From assembly GCF_037038585.1 (NCBI RefSeq), contig NC_092522.1, positions 125,222,661 to 125,286,660 on the forward strand: a stretch of DNA of 64,000 nucleotides, in the 5' to 3' direction. This document shows positions 55,001 through 64,000 of the stretch, in pieces. This DNA is from Patagioenas fasciata (taxonomy: Eukaryota > Chordata > Aves > Columbiformes > Columbidae). Both the position numbers and the translations under genes were made by a program. Position 1 is the stretch's first letter. Each line of letters starts with the position of its first letter. Under the pieces are notes generated by a model that had not been told where the DNA came from, ran no database searches, and saw nothing but the letters and a program-made list of their open reading frames with translations.

Positions 55001-58000
55001 CCGTCATGGCCCCGGTGGAGAAGTGCTCCAGCCTCACCTGCAGCCTGTGAGTGGGGGCCGGGGGGTTGGGCTGGGCTGTGGGGAGCAGTGGCTGCTGGTG
55101 CCCTGGGCGCCATCAGTGTCACAGTGTCACCGTGCCATCGGGAATGTCAGCATTCCACCAGCAGCTGCTGCGGATGGGCCCTGTCACCTGCAGAAGCACC
55201 ATGGGTGGCAGAGCGGGGAGGGTGTGGGGGCCTGCCTGTGCCACGGACAGGGTGCAGGGGCTCCCTGTGCCATGTCGGGGTGTGGGGGCTGCCTGTGCCA
55301 TGGGCAGGGTGCAGGGGGGCGCTCCCTGTGCCATGTCAGGGTGCAGGGATTGCCTGTGACATGGGCAGGATGCAGGGGGGGGCTGCCTGTGCCATGGGCA
55401 GGGTGCGGGGGGTGGGATTCCCTGTGCCATGTTGGGGTGCAGGGGGCTCCCTGTGCCATGTTGGGGTGCAGGGGCTGCCTGTGCCATGGACAGGGTGCAG
55501 GGGCTCCCTGTGCCATGTTGGGGTGCGGGGGCTGCCTGTGCCATGGGCAGGGTGCGAGGTGCGGGTGCTCCCTGTGCCATGTCGGGGTGAGGGGGCTCCC
55601 TGTGCCATATTGGGGTGCGGGGGCTCCCTGTGCGGGGGCAGACGGGCAGCGGGGCTGTGGCTGAGGTCTGACACGGCTGCAGGCGGGACCAGCAGCACTC
55701 GCAGTGGGAGTTTCCCGACTGGATCCCGCTGGCGCACAAGTGGACGTGTCTCTCTGACAGGTACCCGGGGAGGGGCTGGGGGACACGTGGCACAGGCGCT
55801 GCCTGCGCCCGGGCTGCGGGATGGGGCAGGACCCGGCGATGCTGGGGACAAGCTGGGGGAAACGAGGGCATGGTGGGTGCTGAACCCCCTATCCCTCTGA
55901 TGGGATCAGTCCCCAGCATGGCGCCTTCTTGTCGTGGGCTTCGGGGGTCTCGTAGATTTGGCCATGGAGTTTCATCAGCCCTGAGGGTGGGCAGTGGGAG
56001 GCAGCTGGGCTGTGTGGGGCTGGGACGGATGCTGGGACATGGGGCTATTCTGGGGGGTGGGGAGGTGTCCCCTCACCTGCTGCCCCCCCAGCGAAGCTGC
56101 CCCGTACCTGCCAGCAGAGGAGAAGTCTCCCCTCTTCTCCATCCAGCGGGAGGGCATTGAGGACAATGGTGTCCTGTACCGGATGAACAGGTCAGTGATG
56201 GGTGCGCGGGGACTGCGGGGCAGTGGCTGTCGTGCTGGGACAGGCTGTGTCCCCAGGGCTGCGGGGCCGATGGCCGGGGGGGCCTGAGCAGCCACCCTGC
56301 AGCCTGCCCGGGGGCCCCCACCTGCCCCACGCTGCTCTCACCCACCCCCCGGCAGGTTCAACTCACTGCAGCCCCACGCCGAGCGCCTGGACGTCTCCTT
56401 CTTCGTGGGCGGCCCCGTGTGGGCCATGGAGTGGTGCCCGTCCCCGGAGGGCTCGGCGGCGGCGCAGTACGTGGCCATCTACTGCCACAGGAGCATGGAG
56501 GAGACGCACAGCATGGCCGGGCTGCACGGCGGCCCCGTGCTCCTGCAGCTCTGGGGCCTGGGCGCGCTGCAGCAGGAGCAGGGGTGAGTGGCCTGGCTAG
56601 GGACGGGCTCCCGGGGACAGGGCAGGGTCCTGCCTCTTCCTCCATGGCCAAGCTGGTTCATCCTCTGCCAGCGCCACCAACCACGGCCTGAGCCCCGTGG
56701 GGGCTGTGCTGGTGGCCAGCTTCGCTTCTGGTGTATACTGGAGCTGCTGGTGTATACTGGAGCTGCTGGGCTCCCACATTCATCACGGCTCAACCCATGC
56801 CTGCAGCTCTGCCGACAAAGCCGCGCTGGCCTACGCCATCGCCACCGACCACGGCTGCGTCTGGGACATGAAGTTCTGCCCCAGCGGCGCCTGGGAGCCG
56901 CCCGACGCTGCCAGGCAGGTGGGTGGGCTGCAGCGGGACCCCCGGCCCTGGGGGCTGCCCTTGGTTTCCCCCGGGGTTTCTGCGCATCCTCGCTGAAGCC
57001 TGGCGTGCCCGGGCAGGGGACGGTGGCCCCGCGCTGAGCCCCTGTGTTGTCCCGCAGCACCCGCAGATGAGCCGGCTGGGCCTGCTGGCCGTGGCCTTCT
57101 CGGATGGGAAAGTGGTGCTGTACGCGCTGCCGCACCCCGGAGCCCTGCACCGCGCCAAGAGAGCCCAGGTAAAAGGTAGGAAGAGCCGCGGCGCCGGGCA
57201 GGGCCATCCCGGCCCCCTCCCACCGTGCTGGGGGCGGCGGGTGAGCCCGGGGCCAGGGCCCTCTACCCGTGCTGGAGGCCGAGCTGGGGCATGGCCATGG
57301 GGCACGGCTGTGGGGCAGCCCCCAATCAGCCGGTGCAGCTGGGACCAGTCGCTGCTGCCCTCTGGCAGAGGCGCGGCGGCAGGGGGAGCAGGACTGCGTT
57401 TTGATGTCAAAGCGCGGCTGACACAGAAGCGAGCTCGGTCTCCAGGGGACACTGCCACAGCCCGGCTGGGGACAGCTCTGGGGACAGCCCTGGTGAGGCT
57501 GGGCCCTGGGCTGGGGGGACTCAGGGCAGGGTTGCTGTGACTGCAGTGGAAGGTCTCAGGGCGAGGCGTTGCTGCCATGGCGTGTTCTCCAGCCTTTTCC
57601 CACCGCCCCGCTCACCGCTGGGAGCACGTCTTCCCACGGCAGAGCTGCTCCTACCAGCCCGGCTCAAGCCGTTTGTCATGGTGGGGACCTAGGGCTCGGC
57701 ACGCTCGGCTGCTCGGACTAATGGCGCTTGTAACGGTCTCATCTCCTGGATGCCGGGCAAGATTGATGGCCTGTGCGTGCTGCCCGTGGTCAATCAGCCG
57801 CGGCCGACAGCCCACGCGTCCACGGCTGACAATGGAAATGGGTTCTCTGCACCGAGCGCGGCTGCCGACCCCCGTTGCCGCGTCGTGCCGCTCTCGGCGC
57901 GGCTCTGGATGGTTCGTGCTGGCTGCCGCAGGCCCCACGTGGGCAGCTTGCGGCAGGCGCGGATCCTTCCCAGCCCACACGGCTCCTGCAGCCGGGCCGG

Positions 58001-61000
58001 GTCTGGTCACGTCGCGTCTCCCGGCTGTGGCTGCACGTCCCGTCCCCGTCACCGAGTCTCACCACCGCGCTGGGCTGCGGGTTTGCAGGATCGGTGCCAG
58101 GCTGCAGCGCTGGGTCCTGCGGGAGCTCCCGGCTCGGCTGTGCCGGCATCACCGAGGCTCCCCGTACCGCAGCGGGAGATTGTGCCTGGCAGCGCCGGGG
58201 CTGCTCTGCGTGCCGAGCCCCGGCTGCGGTGGAGGTGCCGGGAAGATGCATGGCTGCTGTGTCAGTGTGACGCCTTCTCCGCCGCGGCTGCCGCGCTGGT
58301 GCTGGCTGTGCCTGAGGACAGCCCCGCGCAGGGGACGGCGGTCTGACCCAGAGGTGTCTCCGGCAAAGCTGGTGCCTGTGGTCCCACAGGCACCTTGTCG
58401 TGGGCGCGGGGGTCTCAGCACAGTGTGTCACCCCCGGGAGTGGCTGCCTGGGCTGCTCCAGCCTGTCACCGCTGCCGCCTTTAGCAGATCCGTCATCCCA
58501 CACGGCTGCTCCTTCGCTCCCCAGGCAGCCGTGGTCCAATCTGGCCCTGTGTGCCACCGGGTTACCTCGAGATCGATGAAGGGTCTTCTATCGAGGCAGC
58601 CGGGTGTGGTGGGGGAAGATCTCTGGGGTGGGGAGAATGTCAGCCCTGCCCCTCGCTGCCCCAGGCACCTTTCGGGGTGTCGCTGCCTCTGGCACCATCA
58701 GCTCTGGCTGCAGGAGCTCCCGCCGCCGCCTGCTCTCGGGTTTCCTGCTCCCCGCGCTGTTCTGCTTGTGGTGGGGACGCTGGTTGGACGGGTGGCAGGA
58801 CAGGGCCAAGGAGCGCTGAGCCAGGCCCCTGCCACGGAGCTTCTGGGAGAGCTGGGCCCTGTCCTGATCGTCCTCTGCTCTCTTCCAGATGGGCCCTTCC
58901 ACAAGCACGTTATCTGCAAGGTCAGTGTCCCCACCAGTGCGGTGCCACCGGTGCTGGTGCCCAGCGAGTCTCCGGCTGGGGCAGCGCGAGGCTGCAGAGC
59001 CCGCTGGCCCCGGGGTGTTTGGGGTGGCAGAGCAGAGCCGCGCCCCACACCTGGGTGTCCCTGGCTCTTGGGACGCCGTGGCACCAGCGTGGGCTGCAGG
59101 TGGTGCGTGTCCCTCGGCCGCAGGTGCAGTGCATCGCCACGCTCCAGGTGGGCTCCATCCAGGCCGGGAACGTGTCCGAGTGCGGGCAGTGCTTCAGCCT
59201 CTCCTGGATGCCATCCAAGCCCCATCATCACCTCGCAGCAGGTTTTTATGACGGTGAGTCCTGCACGAGAGGGACCGCGTCCCACGGCAGAGCCGCTGGG
59301 GATTGATTGACCCTCGCCCTGTGAGCGGCAGAGACCGAGCGGAGCTTTGTGCTCCTTCAGCCTCTCCTGGGGGAACAAGGGGAAGGAGGATGAGGAGGTG
59401 GGAAGCATCAGGGTGAGAGCAGTCAGGGCCAGGCACCACACAGGAGCCTCTGCCCGCTCCTGGCACAGGAGAAATGTTTATCGTGGGCTGCCCATGAGCA
59501 ACCTCACGTACCTGTCGGCTCCAGGACATGGCTCTGGCTTGATCCCCATCTGTCTGATTTGTTTGTATCTGGCTTGGGGTGATCTGCAACTCCCTTCAGG
59601 ACCTGCTGTACCCGAGCCAGCCTGTCCTGCTCTAAACCCCGGCCCTGGCTCAGCCGCTGCCTCGCAGCTCCTGCAGCCCCTGCCCGTCCCCCTGCCCCGG
59701 GTCCCGCAGCACTGGGCATCCCCCACAGCACCAGCACAGCTGCGGGGCAGCTCCTGACGGCCGCGGGTCTGGTCCTGCAGGCACCGTGGCCATCTGGAAC
59801 CTGCTCACCAAGTCCCTGCTGCAGTGCATGCGCCAGCCCAACGGCTCCCTCAAGCTCTACCCGTTCCGGTGCTTCCCGGCCCACGACCACGCGGTGCGGA
59901 GCATCGAGTGGTGCAAGGCCGACAGGTGCGGGCGCTGCCTGGGGGCTGAGGCTGTGTTGCTGGAGTGGGCTCCAAGCACTTGGTGCTGGTGGCACGGGAC
60001 CCTCTGAGGCACCGAAGAGGTTGGGTTGGGTTTTGTGGGGTGAGGAGGGTTGAGCCCATGGAGCAGCGTGGTGCTGCAGGACCGTGGCCACCGTGTCCCT
60101 GCGGTGGGGACGGGGCACGGCTCTGCGCTGGGGTCTCAGCGCTGCTTTTCTCCTGGTTCTCAGCAACGTCCTGGTCACGGCAGGGAGCGACCGCAAGATC
60201 AAGTTCTGGGACCTGCGGCGGCTCTACGAGCCCATCAACAGCATCAAGCGGTTCCTCAGCACCGAGGTGGCCTGGCTGCTGCCCTACAACGGTGTCACGG
60301 TGGCCCAGGACAACTGCTGCGCCTCGTGAGTTCTGGGGCCACCGCTCTGTGCCCGGGGCCCGCGCTGCTGCTGGGGGCTGCTCGTGCCTCGTCTCACGTG
60401 TCCCCAGTGTCCTCGGGGCTCCCTGTGGTCTCTCCCTCCCCAGGAGCGTTGGGCTGTGCCAAGGGCTCTGCCCGCGCTGGGTCACAGCACACGTTGGTGC
60501 GGCCGGGGGGACGCTGTCCTGGGGCTCCAGGGTGGCCCTATGCTGGCACAAATTGGCAGAAGGGTTCTGGGGTCTTGGTGTGTTCTCAGCCTCTGGGAGC
60601 TGCCCTGAGCTGCCTCGTGATGCTGTGACACGGAGCTAGAGTGAGGGGGGCCCCCCAAAACACCCAGGGTCTCTGGGGAGGGGGCTGCTGCCTGGCTCGC
60701 GCTGTCTTGGGGTGGCAGCACGGAGCTCCATCCTCATCCCTTCTGCTGCAGCTACGGGCTCTGCGGGATCCACTACATCGACGCCGGGTACTTGGGCTTC
60801 AAGGCATATTTTGTGGCCCCTCGCAAGGGGACCGTGTGGGTAAGAGGCTGCTGCAGCGCGGTTCTGTCCCGGGGGCTGCGGTGGAGGGGTTGGTGCCTGC
60901 TCCAAACCCAGCTCGCTGGGGGGTGAGGCCCTTGGGGTCACCCTCTACCCCCCGACAAGGGACCCTGGCACCTGGGTGAGGTGGTGGCCGCACCCCTGGC

Positions 61001-62574
61001 CCCGTCCCTGCCCAGGATTGGTGTTCACGGTGCAGGGGGACCCTGCCCCCTAAACCCTGCGTTCCTGCAGAGCATTTCTGGCTCGGACTGGCTGAACACG
61101 GTGGCTGCAGGGGACATCACCGGCGAGCTGGTGGCTGCGGTGCTGCCCGACCTGGCCGTCAACCCCCGCAACGTCAAGCGCTCCTCGGACCGCAGATTTG
61201 TAAGGGGAGGTCGTGTCAGTGACACGCGTGGTGCCCTGTTTGTCCCCTACGGCAGCACCTCCTCCCTCCCCCACCCCAACCCCGCCATGCCGTGGGGCAG
61301 GACAGGCTCCTGGGCCCCCTGCCCCGCTCAGCCCCCTCTGTGGGGAGCAGCGGGACCCCCCGCCCTGCCCTGAGCCCCGTCTCCCCCACAGCCGGTCTAC
61401 AAAGCCGACCTGCTGCCCTGCAGCCCCGCCGGGCCGGAGGGCGCCGAGCAGGCGCTGCCCAAGACCAGGCGCTACAGCGAGATGGTCACCAAGAGCTACA
61501 TCAAGTTCCGGGACACAGACCTGGTAGGAGGGCAGGGACTGGGGGTCCTGAACAGGGGCAGGACTGTGGGAGCAGCGCTGGGTGCTGTGGGGTGGGGGTA
61601 GGGGGCTGTGGGACGGTCACAGAGTGGTGGAAGTGGGGCTGGGGGCTGTGGGGTGTGATGGGGAGGGTGGGAGCAACAGAGGCAGGGGTCACCACTCAGA
61701 TGCTGGAGCAGCCCCCCGCTCTGGTGGAGCTCAGGGTGGCAGCCCTGAGAGCAGGGGATGGGCTGCGCTGCCTCCTGGCCTCTGCAGAGACCCTCACCAG
61801 TTTGGGGTCCCCACGGGCAGGCAGCCCCACTCACAGGACAGTGGGGGTCACAGCTATGGGATGGAGCTGGGGGGTCTCAACTCCACCTGTGCCAGACCAG
61901 GCTGTGCCCAAGGCCCCAGGAGGGGGGTCCCGAGACTGGGTCTGAGCTGCTTGGGGCCACAGGGGGACGGGGTGGGCTCTGCCACGCTGCAGCCGCCCTG
62001 CCCAGGGCCTGGCCCTGCTGCCCTTTGCCGTGGGTGACCCCGAGGGCGACACGTGTCCCCTGAGCGAGCAGCAACCGCTGGTGCCGTGGTGCTGGCGCTG
62101 CCAGGGCCGCTGTGCGAGCAGCGCTCCTGCCCCGCGCACGCAGCCATGGCGGTGCCGCCGCTCCACAGCGCAGCTTCAGGAACCTGCCCAGCCGGGAGCC
62201 CATGCGCAGGATGCACCGGCAGGAGGGGGCGGCGGAGCTCAACCTCGACCGCCTGCAGCTGGAGTCCCTGCACAAGGTGAGGGCGGCGTGTCCCCGTGTC
62301 CCCACAATCCGGGCTGACCGTGGTGCGGGGTCCCGGCACCACAACCCACCCCGTTCTCCCCCCGCAGGTGCGCTTCAGCCCCAACCTGGACTCGCAGGGC
62401 TGGCTGGTGTCGGGGGGGCAGGCGGGCATCGTGCGGGTGCACTGCCTGGCGGGACTGTCCTCCGGCGTGGGCCACGAGCTGCTCCTGGAGCGCCGGGCCC
62501 GCTTCAGCGCCCTGCACGGGGCTGAGCCCGGCAGCCCCCGGCCCGCCGAGCGCTCCCCGCTGCCGGCAGAGTAG
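51852..62574 (+). CDS. GTF3C2: general transcription factor IIIC subunit 2 (TFIIIC110)
   Basis: Eighteen exons with GT/AG ends join in frame to 895 aa (human 911): 51852-51984, 52736-53117, 54120-54429, 54952-55046, 55683-55760, 56092-56190, 56356-56583, 56807-56918, 57058-57175, 58889-58920, 59124-59253, 59781-59925, 60164-60325, 60752-60839, 61071-61199, 61392-61523, 62169-62276, 62368-62574. The subunit is part of TFIIIC, which binds A and B boxes of tRNA and other RNA polymerase III genes in the nucleus. Near residue 117 an AT-hook-like KRGRKPKAE occurs, near 209 another basic RRGRRKK, then an acidic stretch. From about residue 360 a WD40 propeller follows, including [14 protein letters not shown] near 627-640, [20 protein letters not shown] and [20 protein letters not shown], almost identical to human. 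The C-terminus has [20 protein letters not shown]. Exon 1 is the least certain: its N-terminus is not conserved but its phase fits. Intron 1 carries a B-box array. Confidence 0.93.
52066..52600 (-). repeat. B-box tandem array in GTF3C2 intron 1
   Basis: Twelve copies of the RNA polymerase III B-box (GGTTCGANTCC, read on the minus strand) start at 52066, 52108, 52153, 52197, 52242, 52286, 52330, 52375, 52419, 52463, 52508 and 52552. Spacing is 42-45 bp, nearly all 44 or 45. Nine fit the consensus exactly, two have one mismatch and one has two. Two unit types alternate, so the higher-order period is about 89 bp. Most units also contain GGCAC-N6-GTGCC, an inverted repeat. The units are tRNA 3'-half-like but no A-box is evident. 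The array lies in intron 1 (51,985-52,735) of a TFIIIC subunit gene. Confidence 0.92.
53345..53540 (+). repeat. 20-bp minisatellite in GTF3C2 intron 2
   Basis: About ten units of GATGGGCTCGCAGGGGTTGG with 19-20 bp spacing, in the intron between 53,117 and 54,120. It produces long spurious open frames in several phases. Confidence 0.88.
55215..55640 (+). repeat. 29-bp minisatellite in GTF3C2 intron 4
   Basis: About fourteen units built on GGGGCTGCCTGTGCCATG plus a GGCAGGGTGC or TTGGGGTGC half, period about 29 bp with some length variation. It fills most of the intron between 55,046 and 55,683. Confidence 0.88.
57176..58888 (+). other. GTF3C2: GTF3C2 intron 9 (largest), no other gene
   Basis: A 1.7-kb GC-rich intron between the exons ending 57,175 and starting 58,889. 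A long open frame covers much of it, but it has no domain or conservation signal and conflicts with the spliced gene, so it is noise. No repeat was recognised. Confidence 0.7.
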
Positions 62575-63015
62575 CGCCACGGGTCCCTCTGCCGCCACAC
62601 GCACCCCGAGCAGGAGCTCGGGGCCGGCTGTGCTGTCCGGGGGGGCTGTGCACCCCCTCTCGGTGCTTCTCACCCTCTGGGCCCCCCCTCAGGGGAGGGA
62701 CGGCTGCTCGCAGCCGTCACCTGGAACGCTCAGGACACTCGTGCTCTGGGCCCAGAAAGTTCCTTTTGCGCTGTTTGGTCTGAGCTGGTTGCAGGGAGGG
62801 CGGTGGGACCGGTGCGCATCCCTGGGTTGAGCTGCGGGTCTTGGGGCCCGATGCCGGGGAAGCCCCCGTGGGCCCCTCATGGGGCTGTGCTTGCTCTTGC
62901 CCCCGTCCCCCCTGAGCCCCCGTGCGGGTGCAGGCAGGGGCCGGGGCCAGCCCTGTCCTGGGCAGGGTGCCGGGAGCTCGGGAGTTGCTCACATTGAGCC
63001 TGTGTTCAGCTGTGC

Positions 63016-63021
63016 AGTAAA
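63016..63021 (+). other. GTF3C2: Candidate polyadenylation signal AGTAAA of GTF3C2
   Basis: AGTAAA, a common variant, lies 442 nt after the stop and is followed by a GT-rich stretch (about 63,022-63,040). No canonical AATAAA lies between. Confidence 0.55.
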
Positions 63022-63157
63022 CGTCGTTTGTTTTCTAAGGGCTGGTTGTGGTGCTTGCACGGGGCGCCCGTGGCTGCGGCACTCAGGGGGTCCGGGGCCG
63101 TCCCCCCTCCCCAGCCCCTCCTGGCTGCCTGCGCTGCTGATGCTGCTCTCCAAAAAG

Positions 63158-63163
63158 TTTATT
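63158..63163 (-). other. Polyadenylation signal AATAAA of the right-hand minus gene
   Basis: On the minus strand AATAAA occurs here, giving a 3' UTR of about 0.7 kb for the gene entering at 64,000. The cleavage site would lie about 100 bp from that of GTF3C2, so the two genes converge closely. Confidence 0.6.
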
Positions 63164-63207
63164 GGCGCCACGGGCTCTGCCACCGCCCGCCGGGCTCCTT
63201 GCACAAA

Positions 63208-63252
63208 GAGACGGACAGACAGACAGACAGACACACACACACACACACACTC
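63208..63252. repeat. CAGA then CA microsatellite
   Basis: A short (CAGA)n tract passes into (CA)n. It lies in the presumed 3' UTR of the right-hand minus-strand gene. Confidence 0.9.
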
Positions 63253-63882
63253 CACAGGGGCAACAGACACAGACTCACAGCGCTGGGGATGGGTCAGGCC
63301 AAGGTGGGGGAGCAGGACCAGGGCAGCCACGCTCGGGTCGAGCCCCGTGTCCCTGCACCCGCCTGGGGCAGCAGCTTCCCCGGCCCACAGCCCATGGCCG
63401 TGGGGCAGCCCCTGCCGCCATGGGGCACAGGAGCATCTGGGGCCACAGCTGAGGCTGGGATCACCCCCTGGGGATGTCCCCTCTCTTCCTTGGGCCCTTC
63501 GGCAGTGGCTCCCTCCTGTCCCCTCTCCTGCAGGGGACAACAGGGCTCCGAGGGGGGACATGTGGTGAGGCAGGACCCCCCTTCTTTGGGGCAGGTCCCC
63601 CCCTCCTTTGGGGCTGGTCCCCTCCCGGCACAGCTGGGGTGCAGGTTCCCAGGGGAGCCCCTGTGCTGCAGGGGCCAGGCTCTGTGTCCCTGTGCCCCGT
63701 GCCCTGCACCCTCGGGGGCACTGTCCCCACCTGGGGCTCCGCAGCAGCAGGTGGGTGCAGCACAGGGACACCCCGTGGCCATCCCCACTCAGGCGCTGCA
63801 CCTCCTGCTGCAGGGGCAGTTCTGCTCGCCCGTGGGATGGGGACCGGGCCGGGCCCGACCCGGCTGTGCGGCGGGTGGGGGC

Positions 63883-64000
63883 TCAGGCACGGGGGTCCTG
63901 GCAGTGCTGGCAGGCTGCCATCTCCTCCCGGTACCGCTCCACCTGCACCGTGCATGCGGCAAAGCCGAACTTGCTCTGCAGCTGGCCAGTGGCTTCCTGC
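63883..64000 (-). CDS. C-terminal end of an unidentified coiled-coil-like protein
   Basis: A minus-strand frame enters at the window edge and ends at TGA (63,885-63,883). It encodes 38 residues including QLQSKFGFAACTVQVERY and ending CQHCQDPRA. Helix-friendly heptad-like spacing, then a CxxC at the very end, suggests the tail of a helical or coiled-coil protein. It is followed by a 3' UTR with AATAAA at 63,163-63,158, and the frame is open to the edge. I do not recognise the family. In mammals the genes beyond the 3' end of GTF3C2 are MPV17, UCN and TRIM54; the peptide does not match what I know of them. A start cannot be given because the gene continues beyond the window. Confidence 0.5.
   Translation of the reverse strand, partial: QEATGQLQSKFGFAACTVQVERYREEMAACQHCQDPRA

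Noticed and set aside
57577-59310. A 577-aa open frame
   Set aside because: It lies in the largest GTF3C2 intron and runs through two GTF3C2 exons in the wrong frame; GC-rich DNA has few stops and no homology is visible.

Overview
This is a stretch of bird nuclear DNA. The evidence is the many CR1 LINE 3' ends, avian-type endogenous retrovirus LTRs, introns with GT/AG ends, CpG-island promoters and three recognisable vertebrate genes. The CR1 and LTR types look neoavian rather than galliform, but the species cannot be fixed from the sequence.

Layout. (1) 1-5,560: the first coding exon and CpG-island promoter of a minus-strand ferlin gene, best read as otoferlin (OTOF). Its first intron fills the left end. 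(2) 5,560-21,860: the head-to-head neighbour CIMIP2C (FAM166C/C2orf70) on the plus strand, with three coding exons found and the first not located. The same OTOF/CIMIP2C pair is neighbouring in mammals. Its upstream and intronic DNA holds several minisatellites and CR1 copies, including a CR1 nested in another CR1. (3) 21,860-30,960: a repeat field with one long degraded CR1, an ERV LTR, a G-quadruplex-prone GGGAT microsatellite and CA/TG-rich tracts. (4) 30,980-44,520: an apparently intact single-exon gene for an interferon-induced very large GTPase (GVIN1 type, 2,427 aa, minus strand), with a candidate TATA/GAS promoter. LTRs and a CR1 lie in its presumed 5' intron. (5) 44,776-51,480: a broken class I (gamma-like) ERV with paired LTRs and a 4-bp target duplication, sitting inside an older CR1. 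(6) 51,480-63,040: the complete GTF3C2 gene (TFIIIC110 subunit), 18 coding exons reconstructed, 895 aa. (7) 63,140-64,000: the 3' end of an unidentified minus-strand gene converging on GTF3C2.

Most interesting observation: intron 1 of GTF3C2 carries 12 regularly spaced (44-45 bp) copies of the RNA polymerase III B-box, nine of them exact. The B-box is the DNA element that TFIIIC binds, and GTF3C2 encodes a TFIIIC subunit. In budding yeast the counterpart gene TFC6 is autoregulated through an extra-TFIIIC site in its promoter. This array could be an avian analogue, or a chance minisatellite grown from a tRNA-like seed. Two more exact B-boxes lie 2 kb upstream in the leader of the ERV.
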